A DNA stretch of 64,000 nucleotides from positions 62,001 through 126,000 of the forward strand of contig NZ_JBFRFB010000012.1 in the NCBI RefSeq assembly GCF_052114605.1. Reading direction: 5' to 3'. Shown one piece after another: positions 17,050 through 26,149 of the stretch. The position numbers and the translations under genes were made by a program. This stretch comes from Microvirga sp052114605 (GTDB lineage Bacteria > Pseudomonadota > Alphaproteobacteria > Rhizobiales > Beijerinckiaceae). The stretch's first letter is position 1. Each line of letters opens with the position of its first letter. The notes beneath the pieces are model-generated. The model was given only the letters and a program-made list of their open reading frames with translations, ran no database searches and had not been told where the DNA came from.

Positions 17050-18222
17050 TCACGCCATCCAGGACGGATCGCTCAACACCTCATCCGTATGCTCGCCTAG
17101 ACGCGGCGAAGGACGGCTTGCCGCCATCGGCTGGCCGTTCATCACGATCGGCGAGCGGACAGACGGGATGCTGCCGCCGTGCGCAGCTGTTGACGTGAGA
17201 TCGATCTTCATGCCGCGCGCGATCACCTGCGGATCGTCGAACACATCGGCCACGGTGTTGATGGGACCTGCGGGAACACCCTGCTTCTCAAGCTCGGACA
17301 GGAGAGTCTCGCGCGTCGTGCGAAGCGTCAGCGCGGTCAGAAGCGGCACGAGTTCATTGCGGTTGCCGACGCGGCCTGCATTGGTCTTGAACCTCTCGTC
17401 CTGCGCCAGTTCCGGCTGGCCCAGAACCGCGACGAAGCGCGTGAACTGGCCATCATTTCCCACGGCCACGATCACATGGCCGTCTGACACGGGAAACACT
17501 TGGTAGGGTACGATGTTGGGGTGCGCATTGCCCATGCGGCGCGGCGACTTGCCGGAGGCCAGATAATTCATGGCCTGGTTCGCCAGCACGCTCGTCTGCA
17601 CGTCGAGAAGCGCCATGTCGAGATGCGCACCCTCGCCCGTTTCATCGCGCTGCCGCAAAGCCGCGAGAATGCCCACGACCGAGTACACACCGGTAAAGAT
17701 ATCGACATAAGCCACGCCGATCTTCTGCGGATCGCCCTCCGGATCGCCCGTCAGATCCATGATGCCGCCTAAGCCCTGAATCATGAAGTCGTAGCCTGCA
17801 CGCGCCGCGTAAGGACCGTTCTGCCCGAAGCCCGTAATGGAGCAATAGACGAGGCGGGGATTGACGGCTTTCAGGCTCTCGTAATCGAGCCCGTACTTCT
17901 TCAGGCCGCCGACCTTGAAGTTCTCGATCACCACATCGGCCTGAACTGCCAGCTTGCGCACGAGTTCCTGACCTTCAGGCGTCTCGAAATCGACTGCGAT
18001 GGAGCGTTTGCCGCGATTGCAGGAATGAAAATACGCGGCTGAGAGATGGTCCCCCTCAGCGCCCTCGATGAAAGGAGGTCCCCAGCCGCGCGTATCGTCG
18101 CCCGCGCCGGGCCGCTCCACCTTCACCACATCCGCACCGAGATCGGCGAGCAGCTGCCCGACCCAGGGGCCGGCGAGAATTCGGGCGAGTTCGAGGACTT
18201 TGAGACTTTGAAGCGGCTTCAT
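17050..18222 (-). CDS. Class III (CaiB/BaiF family) CoA-transferase, probably glutarate CoA-transferase
   Basis: A 390-residue family III CoA-transferase. The N-terminal region has the family pattern (LELARILAGPWVGQLLADLGADVVKVE, then NRGKRSIAVDF), and Asp174 in AYVDIFTG aligns with the catalytic Asp that forms the acyl-aspartate anhydride. Neighbourhood with glutaryl-CoA dehydrogenase suggests it moves CoA from succinyl-CoA to glutarate, like human SUGCT. It is the last gene of a three-gene operon (gcdH, DapB-like, this gene), starting five bases after the DapB-like stop. The exact acid substrate is inferred from context only. Confidence 0.85.
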   Translation of the reverse strand: MKPLQSLKVLELARILAGPWVGQLLADLGADVVKVERPGAGDDTRGWGPPFIEGAEGDHLSAAYFHSCNRGKRSIAVDFETPEGQELVRKLAVQADVVIENFKVGGLKKYGLDYESLKAVNPRLVYCSITGFGQNGPYAARAGYDFMIQGLGGIMDLTGDPEGDPQKIGVAYVDIFTGVYSVVGILAALRQRDETGEGAHLDMALLDVQTSVLANQAMNYLASGKSPRRMGNAHPNIVPYQVFPVSDGHVIVAVGNDGQFTRFVAVLGQPELAQDERFKTNAGRVGNRNELVPLLTALTLRTTRETLLSELEKQGVPAGPINTVADVFDDPQVIARGMKIDLTSTAAHGGSIPSVRSPIVMNGQPMAASRPSPRLGEHTDEVLSDPSWMA

Positions 18223-18226
18223 AGGA

Positions 18227-19033
18227 TCAATCCATCACCGTATCGAGACCGCGCTTGAGGCCTTTGAACGATGCGACGCGGCGTGCTGCAAGCAGCGTGC
18301 CGGCGACATAGGGAGCAGCCGACGAACCGGCGTCGTGACGGATCACGAGACGTTCATTATCCGCGCCGAACACGGCCTCGCAGGAGAGCACGAAGGATGG
18401 CATGCGCAGCGAGTGAACCTGCACCGGTTCCTTCGCACCGAGCGCGCCGCCGCGCGTCTCCTGAACACCGGCAAGTTCGCTCACGGGCTTCGATGTTGCC
18501 GCCTGGCGCACATCGCTTAAGAGTTCAGCGAGTTCACGAGCGGTACCTGACGGCGTGTCGGGCTTCTTCGCGGAGGAGTAGTCGATGACTTCCACGTCCG
18601 GCACGTAACGCGCGGCTTCCATCGCGAAGCGGCGCAGCAGCGTTGCCGTGATCGAGAAATTACCGGCGGCGAGAACGCCTTTGCCGGCTGCTTGCGCATG
18701 ACGGTCGATCTCGGCGTAATCCTCCGCCGACAGGCCCGATGTGCCGATCACCACATGGCGGCCTTGCGCCAATGCCGTCACCGCATGAGCTTTGACGGCA
18801 TTGGGCTTCGTGTAGTCGATCACCACGTCGGAGGGCTGCTGCAACGCCTCCTCCAACGTGGCGCTGATCGTCACGCCGAGGCGCTGCAATCCGGCGACTT
18901 CGCCCGCATCCTGGCCCGCCGCGCTGCGGCTGACGGCGCCTGCGAGTTCAAGGTCGTCGGCAGCGGCAATCGCCGCCACCAGTGCCTTGCCGACCCAGCC
19001 GGTCGCCCCGGCCAATGTGATGCGAACGGCCAT
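18227..19033 (-). CDS. DapB-like dihydrodipicolinate reductase paralogue with altered active site
   Basis: A 268-residue protein with the full DapB architecture: Rossmann loop GATGWVG at residues 9-15, VVIDYTKPNAV, VVIGTSGLS, and the substrate motif KKPDTPSGTA (156-165). In lysine biosynthesis DapB reduces hydroxy-tetrahydrodipicolinate with NAD(P)H. Here the sequence before the motif is D-Y-S-S-A-K-K, so the pair of His residues found in E. coli DapB (catalytic His159 and His160) is replaced by Ser153-Ser154, while the Lys equivalent to Lys163 (Lys157) remains. It sits between the glutaryl-CoA dehydrogenase and CoA-transferase genes, 13 and 4 bases from each. It may be a degradative or otherwise specialised imine reductase rather than the biosynthetic enzyme; this is inference. 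Confidence 0.82.
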   Translation of the reverse strand: MAVRITLAGATGWVGKALVAAIAAADDLELAGAVSRSAAGQDAGEVAGLQRLGVTISATLEEALQQPSDVVIDYTKPNAVKAHAVTALAQGRHVVIGTSGLSAEDYAEIDRHAQAAGKGVLAAGNFSITATLLRRFAMEAARYVPDVEVIDYSSAKKPDTPSGTARELAELLSDVRQAATSKPVSELAGVQETRGGALGAKEPVQVHSLRMPSFVLSCEAVFGADNERLVIRHDAGSSAAPYVAGTLLAARRVASFKGLKRGLDTVMD

Positions 19034-19046
19034 GGCTTACTCCTGA

Positions 19047-20246
19047 TTAAAAGAACGCCTGCAGACCCGTCTGCGCGCGGCCGAGGATCAGCGCGTGCAC
19101 ATCGTGCGTGCCCTCATAGGTGTTCACGGTCTCCAGGTTCTGCGCATGGCGCATCACGTGGTATTCTTCCTGGATGCCGTTGCCACCATGCATGTCGCGG
19201 GCCTGACGCGCGATGTCGAGCGCCTTGCCGCAATTGTTGCGCTTCACGAGCGAGATCATTTCCGGCGCCACGCGGCCCTCATCGAAGAGACGCCCGACGC
19301 GAAGCGAGGCGTGAAGGCCGAGCGTGATCTCGGTCATCATGTCGGCAAGCTTCTTCTGCACGAGCTGCGTTGCCGCGAGCGGACGGTCGAACTGCTTGCG
19401 ATCGAGTGTGTACTGGCGTGCCCGGTGCCAGCAATCTTCCGCCGCACCAAGAGAGCCCCAGGAAATGCCGTAGCGGGCGCGGTTGAGGCAGCCGAAGGGA
19501 CCCTTCAGACCGGATACGTTCGGGAGAAGCGCATCCTCGCCGACCTCGACGCCGTCCATGACGATCTCGCCGGTGATGGAGGCGCGAAGCGAAAGCTTGC
19601 CGCCGATCTTCGGCGCGGAGAGGCCCTTCATGCCCTTGTCCAGCACGAAGCCGCGGATCTGGTTGTCATGCGCTTCCGACTTCGCCCAAACCACGAACAC
19701 ATCGGCGATGGGGGAGTTCGAAATCCACATCTTCGAACCGCTGATGCGATAGCCGCCGTCGATCTTCTGCGCGCGTGTCTTCATGCCGGCAGGGTCGGAC
19801 CCTGCATCCGGCTCGGTGAGGCCGAAGCAGCCGACGAACTCGCCGGAAGCGAGCTTGGGCAGATACTTCTTGCGCTGCTCCTCGGTGCCGTAGGCATAGA
19901 TCGGATACATGACGAGGGAGGATTGCACGCTCATCATGGAGCGGTAGCCGGAATCGACCCGCTCAACCTCGCGCGCCACGAGGCCATAGGCCACGTAGGA
20001 AGCACCGGCGCAGCCGTATTCCTCGGGAAGCGTCACTCCGAGAAGGCCGAGCGCGCCCATCTCGTTGAAGATCTCGCGGTCCGTGCGCTCCTCGCGATAG
20101 GCCTCGATCACCCGCGGCTGGAGCTTTTCCTGGGCGTAGGCGCGGGCCGTGTCGCGGATCATGCGCTCGTCATCGGTGAGCATCTCGTCGAGAAGAAGCG
20201 GGTCTTCCCACGTGAACTTCGCATATTCCTGTTGAGCACCGGCCAT
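19047..20246 (-). CDS. gcdH: Glutaryl-CoA dehydrogenase
   Basis: FAD flavoenzyme of the acyl-CoA dehydrogenase family that oxidatively decarboxylates glutaryl-CoA to crotonyl-CoA in lysine, tryptophan and glutarate breakdown. 399 residues, full length. Diagnostic features are the catalytic base Glu378 in NTYEGTHD and Arg102 in the GYRSMMSVQSSL stretch, which in human GCDH binds the distal carboxylate; the FAD motif CFGLTEPDAGSD and the C-terminal GRAQTGLQAF are also typical. It leads the operon with the DapB-like and CoA-transferase genes and is divergent from a LysR regulator, the arrangement known for glutarate-responsive GcdR systems. Confidence 0.95.
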   Translation of the reverse strand: MAGAQQEYAKFTWEDPLLLDEMLTDDERMIRDTARAYAQEKLQPRVIEAYREERTDREIFNEMGALGLLGVTLPEEYGCAGASYVAYGLVAREVERVDSGYRSMMSVQSSLVMYPIYAYGTEEQRKKYLPKLASGEFVGCFGLTEPDAGSDPAGMKTRAQKIDGGYRISGSKMWISNSPIADVFVVWAKSEAHDNQIRGFVLDKGMKGLSAPKIGGKLSLRASITGEIVMDGVEVGEDALLPNVSGLKGPFGCLNRARYGISWGSLGAAEDCWHRARQYTLDRKQFDRPLAATQLVQKKLADMMTEITLGLHASLRVGRLFDEGRVAPEMISLVKRNNCGKALDIARQARDMHGGNGIQEEYHVMRHAQNLETVNTYEGTHDVHALILGRAQTGLQAFF

Positions 20247-20365
20247 GACGATCCTTCCTCTCCTGCATCACCGGCACGCAGGACCGGGATGCCAAACCTG
20301 TTGAATTTCGCTGAGAAAATCGCGCTGGACAGCGCGGAAGTAAAGCGACATCTTCGCAGCAAGTC

Positions 20366-20380
20366 ATTCTCAATTGGAAT
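20366..20380. promoter_or_regulatory. Candidate LysR-type box
   Basis: ATTC-N7-GAAT (20366-20380) contains a T-N11-A core, the general form of LysR operators, 6 bases before the LysR start and within the 140-base divergent region with gcdH. Suggestive only. Confidence 0.4.
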
Positions 20381-20386
20381 AAACTG

Positions 20387-21283
20387 GTGTTCCGTCGCGG
20401 TTTTCTGCCCAATGTGGGCAACCTTCTCGCCTTCGAGGCCACCGCCCGCCATGGCAGCGTGTCCCGCGCGGCGGAGGAGCTGAACCTGACGCAGAGCGCC
20501 GTCTCGCGCCAGATCCAGCAGCTCGAAGAATCGCTGGGCGTCTCCCTGTTCAGCCGCGCCCGCCAGCGCGTGGTGCTGACCGATGTGGGGCGGCTTTATG
20601 CGTCCCAGGTGCGCGGCACTCTGACCGAGCTGGCCGACGCCACCCATCAGGCCATTGCCCTTTCCGGCACCAGCGGCGTTCTGAACCTTGCGACGCTGCC
20701 GACCTTCGGCACCCGCTGGCTCATGCCGCGCATTCCCGATTTTTTCACGCGCCATCCGGATGCCACCGTCAATTTCGGCGTGCGCCTCGTGCCCTTCGAT
20801 TTCGCGGATGAACCTTTTGACACCGCCATCCATTTCGGTGAGCCGCATTGGCCCGGCGCAATCTGCGAGCTGTTGAGAAAGGAAGAGGCGGTGCCCGTGT
20901 GCAGCCCGGCCTATCGGCAGCGCGAAGGCATTCACGAGCCCCAGGATCTCGCCCGCGCGCGGCTGCTGCAGCAGAGCACGCGCCCCACGGCCTGGGCGGA
21001 ATGGTTCGGAAACGTGGATGTGGCCATCGTCAACCCCATGCGCGGGCCTCGCTTCGAGCAGTTCGCCATGGTGGCGCAGGCCGCCGCCGCCGGTCTCGGC
21101 GTGGCGATGATCCCGCAATTCCTGATCGGCGACGAGCTCGCCTCAGGCCGTCTCGAAGTGCTGTTTCCGCACTCGGTCCTAAGCAGCGGCGCCTATTACC
21201 TCGTCTATCCGGAGCACAAGGCCGAGGCGCCGCTGGTGCGTTCTTTCCGCGACTGGCTGATCAGCGAGACGCGTCAGGGATAG
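20387..21283 (+). CDS. LysR-family regulator (GcvA/GcdR-like), probable regulator of gcdH operon
   Basis: A 298-residue LysR protein: N-terminal winged HTH (NLLAFEATARHGSVSRAAEEL, TQSAVSRQIQQLEESLGVSLF) and a periplasmic-binding-like effector domain starting near residue 95 (LNLATLPTFGTRWLMPRIPDF), a segment typical of the GcvA/AmpR subgroup to which glutarate regulators belong. Start is GTG with a weak ribosome binding site. Divergent from gcdH, it likely activates that operon in response to glutarate or glutaryl-CoA. Its 3' end overlaps the convergent MFS gene by 10 bases. Confidence 0.9.
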   Translation: MFRRGFLPNVGNLLAFEATARHGSVSRAAEELNLTQSAVSRQIQQLEESLGVSLFSRARQRVVLTDVGRLYASQVRGTLTELADATHQAIALSGTSGVLNLATLPTFGTRWLMPRIPDFFTRHPDATVNFGVRLVPFDFADEPFDTAIHFGEPHWPGAICELLRKEEAVPVCSPAYRQREGIHEPQDLARARLLQQSTRPTAWAEWFGNVDVAIVNPMRGPRFEQFAMVAQAAAAGLGVAMIPQFLIGDELASGRLEVLFPHSVLSSGAYYLVYPEHKAEAPLVRSFRDWLISETRQG

Positions 21284-22491
21284 ACATGCTTGGGCTTCAG
21301 CGCGAGGCGGCTCAGGATCAGTGCGATCCAGGAGCACAAGGCGATGGCGCCCACCATGGAGAGTGACGTCCCGTTATAGAGCGCGCTGACGAGCACGATC
21401 ATGACGGCGCCCGTGCTCAGCTGCAATGTGCCCATGAGCGCCGAGGCCGTTCCGGCGATGGGGCCGTGCTTGTCGAGAGCGAGCACCGCCGTCGAGGGAA
21501 TGACGAAGCCGAGACAGGCGAAAGACGTAAAGAGCAGGCCCCACAACAGATAGGCATTGTCGAACCCGGCCAATGTGAGCACGAACAGCAAAGTCACCAG
21601 GGCAGCGAAGACCATGAGGGCCGTGCGCACCATCCGCTCGGCGCCGAAGCGGCGCATGAGCGTACTGTTGAACTGGGCGCTGCCGATGAACGCGATGGCG
21701 TTCGAGGCGAAGACCATGCTGTAGGCGGATGGCGTCAGGCCGAAATGCTCGATGAACACCACGGACGAGCCCGCGAGATAAGCAAAGAAGCTCGCCTGGC
21801 TGAAGCCGCCGATGAATGTGACGCCAAGAAAATGACGGTCCTTCAGAAGGCTGCGATAGGTGGAAAAGGCATGGCCGATGCCGCGCTTTTCCGCACCCGG
21901 CGCCCGCGTTTCCGGCAGCAGGAACAAGATCACCGCCAGACCGCCGATTCCGATGGCCGCAATGGCCCAGAAGATGACGCGCCAACTGAAGAATTCGGTC
22001 AGCGTGCTGCCGGCGAGCGGCGCGAGGATCGGGGAGACGCTGAAGACCAGCATGGTGGTGGCCATGAGCCGGGCCGCCTCGTGGCCCGTATGCAGATCGC
22101 GAATGATCGCCCTCGGGATCACCATCGCCGCGCAGGAGCCGACGCCCTGGAGGAAGCGGAAGGCGATCAGCGTCTCCACATTCGGCGCGAAGCTGCAGCC
22201 GATGCTGGCGAGGATGAACAGGCTCAGGCCGAAATAGAGCGGCGGCTTGCGCCCGAATCGGTCGGCGAGCGGCCCATAGACGATCTGGCAGACGGCCACC
22301 GCCAGGAAGAAGCTCATCAGGCTCATCTGTACGGCGCTGACATCGACTTGCAGGTCGCGGGCGATGGCCGGGAAGGCCGGCAGATACATGTCGATCGCGA
22401 AGGGTCCTATGGCGGAGAGCATCCCAAGGACGAGGGCATTGCGCAGGAAGGCGGATTGCATCGAAACGGCTTTCGTGGCCCCGGCTTTCAT
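21274..22491 (-). CDS. Bcr/CflA-family MFS drug efflux transporter
   Basis: A 405-residue inner-membrane proton antiporter with 12 predicted helices. Hallmarks of drug/proton antiporter 1 of the Bcr/CflA branch are GPFAIDMYLPAFPAIARDL in TM1, the GPLADRFGRKP loop between TM2 and TM3, and the RFLQGVGSCAAMVIPRAIIRD segment in TM4. A downstream ATG at residue 11 is an alternative start, giving 395 residues. It is convergent with and overlaps the LysR gene end. Probably exports drugs such as bicyclomycin or chloramphenicol, or small peptides; substrate unknown. Confidence 0.92.
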   Translation of the reverse strand: MKAGATKAVSMQSAFLRNALVLGMLSAIGPFAIDMYLPAFPAIARDLQVDVSAVQMSLMSFFLAVAVCQIVYGPLADRFGRKPPLYFGLSLFILASIGCSFAPNVETLIAFRFLQGVGSCAAMVIPRAIIRDLHTGHEAARLMATTMLVFSVSPILAPLAGSTLTEFFSWRVIFWAIAAIGIGGLAVILFLLPETRAPGAEKRGIGHAFSTYRSLLKDRHFLGVTFIGGFSQASFFAYLAGSSVVFIEHFGLTPSAYSMVFASNAIAFIGSAQFNSTLMRRFGAERMVRTALMVFAALVTLLFVLTLAGFDNAYLLWGLLFTSFACLGFVIPSTAVLALDKHGPIAGTASALMGTLQLSTGAVMIVLVSALYNGTSLSMVGAIALCSWIALILSRLALKPKHVYP

Positions 22492-22867
22492 GAAGCGGGA
22501 TTGAGAAAACGGCCCATCAAGGGGTCGAACGAACGGAAAACGAAAAAGGTGCGTGGGGGCCGGCGGTGGGAGACCGTGGGCTCAAGCGCGCATGAGCCTC
22601 GCTTTTATGCTCCCTCCCGGTCAGGTCAAGCGGCATCCCCGCCTTTCAGGGGGACAAAGTTCCTCTAACGTCAGGCTGATTACACTTCGTTAACTATGTT
22701 TGGCCATCACTGGTTAAAGATTCATTTCTGGTTCGCCGATCTCGGGAAATTGCCCCTATTTCAAGGACAATTTTCAGGAATTGCTCTTCCAGGACCGATT
22801 GGCGCCTATAATTAAGCTACTCATGACCCCTGCTTTGCCCACCCTCCGCATGACCTTCGAAGGCACG
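22492..22867. other. Intergenic region with predicted bcs promoter
   Basis: 376 bases between the divergent MFS and bcsN genes. The right half becomes AT-rich. A perfect -10 hexamer TATAAT occurs at 22807-22812, with only a weak -35 (TTGCTC at 22781, 20-bp spacing), suggesting an activator-dependent promoter for the cellulose operon with start near 22819. I see no gene, and no repeat or terminator of note, in the rest. Confidence 0.5.
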
Positions 22868-23767
22868 ATGCCAGACATGCGTCTTCGGATCCGGCATCGG
22901 ACCTCCTTGAGCCGCGCCCTTCGGGCTCTCGCGATCCTGCCGGTCCTCGTGGCGGGAGCCTGCACCACCCGCTCCGATATCGGCTTCGCCACCCTCATGA
23001 ACGAGGTTCCGGCGACCCAGGCGATCATTGTTCCCCCGCCCGGCGGCCCCTCCATCGTGGCCGTGCTCCAGCGCAACTACCAGAACGGCGTCACCCAGGA
23101 GATCGCCCTCTCCACCGCCTCCATGACGCCGGGCCAGAACGCCTTTTATGTCAGCCTCTCGACCGGACGCAGGGGATTGTCCGAGATCGACGACGTTCTC
23201 AGTCTGCCCACCTCCATCACCCAGGACCGGATTGCCGGCGAGATGGAGGAAAGGCTGCCCGGCATCGAGATGCAGACCTCCCTCGTCTACGTCCAGAACA
23301 GGTACGGACCCTTCGGCTTCGCCACGGGACGCTCCGCGAACGGGGATACCTGCCTCTACGCGTGGCAGCGGATCGAGCCCAACGAACCGGCCATCTTCAT
23401 CCCCGGCGGTGTCATCTCCGTGCGCTTGAGGCTGTGCGATGCCGCAGCCACCCAGCAGCAACTCCTGCGGTCCATGTATGCCTTCACGATCTCGGCCTAT
23501 TACATGTCCAATTTCTGGAACCCCTACGGCTCGCCGCCATCGCCGCCCGCCCAGCTTGGGCAGCTCGATGCACCCCTCTACCCGCTCGGCATAGGCACCG
23601 CCGAGCCGCCCGCCGTCGTCCGGCAGCGGGTCCGGGTCGAAAGGCCGGCCTCGCGGCTGATCGACAAGGACACGGTTGCACCCAGGAGGGCGCCTGCGGC
23701 ACCTGAGGTTCCGGAAGGACCGACGAGCGGCTATCCGGTGGTTCCGCCACCTGCAACCGGACAGTAA
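22868..23767 (+). CDS. bcsN: Cellulose biosynthesis protein BcsN
   Basis: A 299-residue protein assigned to the BcsN family, a cellulose accessory protein found upstream of bcsA in Rhizobiales. It has an N-terminal hydrophobic segment ending in a lipobox-like LVAGAC, so it may be an outer-membrane or periplasmic lipoprotein. The central domain includes LSTASMTPGQNAFYVSLSTG and QNRYGPFGFATGRS; the C-terminal ~60 residues are Pro-rich and probably disordered. ATG 22868 is chosen because GAAGG precedes it by 5 bases; in-frame starts at 22823 and TTG 22781 are possible. Its role in cellulose export or organisation is poorly defined. Family identification rests on recognition and on its place before bcsA. 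Confidence 0.8.
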   Translation: MPDMRLRIRHRTSLSRALRALAILPVLVAGACTTRSDIGFATLMNEVPATQAIIVPPPGGPSIVAVLQRNYQNGVTQEIALSTASMTPGQNAFYVSLSTGRRGLSEIDDVLSLPTSITQDRIAGEMEERLPGIEMQTSLVYVQNRYGPFGFATGRSANGDTCLYAWQRIEPNEPAIFIPGGVISVRLRLCDAAATQQQLLRSMYAFTISAYYMSNFWNPYGSPPSPPAQLGQLDAPLYPLGIGTAEPPAVVRQRVRVERPASRLIDKDTVAPRRAPAAPEVPEGPTSGYPVVPPPATGQ

Positions 23768-23940
23768 AATGAGACTTCGCCACCAGAACTGAATAACGTA
23801 CCGGAAAACTATATTTACTAGCGCGACAAAAAAGGCCCAGGAAACTGCAACAATATTATATGAACAACGATAGACCTTCGTAAGTTCTTATCTTATGCGT
23901 GCTATCAGGCACTGAACAACCAAAACGAGACTGGGGAACG

Positions 23941-26139
23941 ATGCGAAGGGGTGTAATCGTAGCCTTTTGGGCGGTGGCGGCGATCCTTGTCGTCGTTCTC
24001 GTCGCCCTTCCCATCAGTCTCCAGGCACACCTCGTGGCCGGCCTCGTCGTCGTCGCCTGCATGATCGTGCTCAAATTCTTCCGTGCGCAGGGCGTCTGGC
24101 GCATCATCGCCCTGGCGCTCGGCACGGCTATCGTGCTGCGTTATGTCTTCTGGCGCACCACGAGCACGATCCCGCCCGTCACCGAAGTCGCAAACTTCAT
24201 TCCGGCCATCCTGCTCTACATGGCCGAGATGTACAGCGTGATGATGCTGTTCTTAAGCCTCTTCGTGGTGTCGAGCCCCCTGCCCTCGCGCAAGCCGCCG
24301 AAGGTGGATTCCAATAACCTGCCGACTATCGACGTGTATGTGCCGACCTACAACGAGGATGCGAGCCTGCTCGCGACCACTCTCGCTGCGGCAAAGGCGA
24401 TGAACTATCCCGCCGACAAGTTCACGGTCTGGCTCCTCGATGACGGCGGCACGGACGAGAAATGCAATTCCACCAACCCCGCCGCCGCTCAGGCCGCCCG
24501 CGACCGGCGCACGGAATTGCAGGCCCTTTGCGACGCGCTCGACTGCATCTATCTGACCCGCGCCCGCAACCTCCACGCCAAGGCGGGCAATCTCAATAAC
24601 GGGATGGAGAATTCCACCGGCGACCTGGTGGCGGTCTTCGACGCGGACCATGCGCCCGCCCGCAACTTCCTGGAAGAAACCGTCGGTTATTTCACCAAGG
24701 ACAAGAACCTGTTTCTCGTCCAGACACCGCACTTCTTCATCAACCCCGACCCGGTCGAGCGCAATCTCGGCACCTTCCAGACCATGCCGTCCGAGAACGA
24801 GATGTTCTACGGCGTCATTCAGCGCGGTCTCGACAAGTGGGACGCGGCATTCTTCTGCGGCTCGGCAGCCCTCTTGCGGCGCGAGGCCTTGCAGGAAACG
24901 AACGGGTTCAGCGGCCTCAGCATCACGGAGGATTGCGAAACCGCGCTCGAACTTCACTCCCGCGGCTGGACCAGCATCTATGTGGACAAGCCGCTGATTG
25001 CCGGCCTGCAGCCGGAAAGCTTCGCCAGCTTCATCGGCCAGCGCTCGCGCTGGGCACAAGGAATGATGCAGATCCTGCGGTTCCGCTTCCCGCCGCTCAA
25101 GCGCGGGCTCAAGCTGCCGCAGCGTCTCTGCTACATGTCGAGTACGCTGTTCTGGCTATTTCCGTTCTCACGCTTCGCCTTCCTGCTGTCGCCGCTCTGC
25201 TACCTGTTCTTCTCGCTCGAGATCTTCACCGCGTCCGGCGGCGAGTTCTTCGCTTACACGTTCACCTACATGATGGTGAACTTCATGATGCAGAACTACC
25301 TCTATGGCCGCTATCGCTGGCCGTGGATTTCGGACCTCTACGAATATATCCAAACCATCTATCTGCTGCCGGCCGTTCTTTCGGTCATGGCCAATCCGCG
25401 AAAGCCCACTTTCAAGGTGACGGCGAAGAGCGAGACCATGGACCAGAGCCGCCTGTCGGAACTTGGCCTGACTTATTTCATCATCTTCGGCATCCTGCTG
25501 CTCGGCGTGGTGGCGACCGCGGTGCGCGTGTGGCTCGAACCTTACAAGGCCGACCTGACGCTGGTGACGGGCGCGTGGAACGTGCTCAACCTCATCATCG
25601 CGGGCTGCGCGCTCGGTGTGGTGTCGGAGCGTGCCTCACGCCGCCAGAGCCATCGCGTGCGCATCGACCGCCCCTGCCGCATCGTGGTCGATGGGGAGAT
25701 CATCGACGCCGCCGTGCGCGACGTCTCGGTCGGCGGTGCGCGGATCCATGTGGCGCCCTCGGCGGGCCCGAACCTGAAGAAGGGCACGCACGGAACGCTC
25801 GAATTCCTGCCCTATTCCGGGCAAACCATGATGCAGCAGATGCCGATCGAGATTCGCAAAGTCGGCATGGACGACAAGGGCCTGCTGCTCGGCTGTCAGT
25901 TCCACGTGGATAAACCGGAACATCACAAGCTCGTGGCCGATCTCGTATTCGCGAATGCGGATCAGTGGAGCGAGTTCCAGAAGCGGAGACACCAGGATAT
26001 CGGCGTCCTGCGCGGCACGATCTGGTTCTTCATGGTGTCCCTCTACCAGACCGGGCGTGGCCTGTCCTATCTCTTCGGCCTGCAGAAAATCGGTGTCTCC
26101 AAGCCGCCGGCTCCATCCATCGCGCCGGCGACAAAATAA
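23941..26139 (+). CDS. bcsA: Cellulose synthase catalytic subunit with PilZ domain
   Basis: A 732-residue inner-membrane GT2 enzyme that polymerises UDP-glucose into cellulose and threads it through its own channel. N-terminal helices are followed by the GT domain with DD at 167-168, DAD at 234-236, TED at 329-331 and QRSRW at 367-371, all catalytic landmarks of processive synthases. After further helices comes a C-terminal PilZ domain with RxxxR (568-572) and DxSxxG (594-599), the c-di-GMP binding signature, so activity should require c-di-GMP. ATG 23941 follows GGGGA; an upstream GTG at 23899 is rejected. A 173-base AT-rich gap separates it from bcsN and may hold an internal promoter. Confidence 0.97.
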   Translation: MRRGVIVAFWAVAAILVVVLVALPISLQAHLVAGLVVVACMIVLKFFRAQGVWRIIALALGTAIVLRYVFWRTTSTIPPVTEVANFIPAILLYMAEMYSVMMLFLSLFVVSSPLPSRKPPKVDSNNLPTIDVYVPTYNEDASLLATTLAAAKAMNYPADKFTVWLLDDGGTDEKCNSTNPAAAQAARDRRTELQALCDALDCIYLTRARNLHAKAGNLNNGMENSTGDLVAVFDADHAPARNFLEETVGYFTKDKNLFLVQTPHFFINPDPVERNLGTFQTMPSENEMFYGVIQRGLDKWDAAFFCGSAALLRREALQETNGFSGLSITEDCETALELHSRGWTSIYVDKPLIAGLQPESFASFIGQRSRWAQGMMQILRFRFPPLKRGLKLPQRLCYMSSTLFWLFPFSRFAFLLSPLCYLFFSLEIFTASGGEFFAYTFTYMMVNFMMQNYLYGRYRWPWISDLYEYIQTIYLLPAVLSVMANPRKPTFKVTAKSETMDQSRLSELGLTYFIIFGILLLGVVATAVRVWLEPYKADLTLVTGAWNVLNLIIAGCALGVVSERASRRQSHRVRIDRPCRIVVDGEIIDAAVRDVSVGGARIHVAPSAGPNLKKGTHGTLEFLPYSGQTMMQQMPIEIRKVGMDDKGLLLGCQFHVDKPEHHKLVADLVFANADQWSEFQKRRHQDIGVLRGTIWFFMVSLYQTGRGLSYLFGLQKIGVSKPPAPSIAPATK

Positions 26140-26149
26140 GGGGCCCGAC

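Noticed and set aside
21466..22668. A 400-residue plus-strand frame opposite the MFS gene
   Set aside because: Glu/Arg/His-rich antisense shadow of a 12-helix transporter; helices read antisense typically give such charged frames.
22781..22867. TTG and upstream ATG starts for bcsN
   Set aside because: The TATAAT at 22807-22812 and the GAAGG before 22868 favour the later start; the earlier ones lack ribosome binding sites, and the TTG lies upstream of the predicted transcription start.
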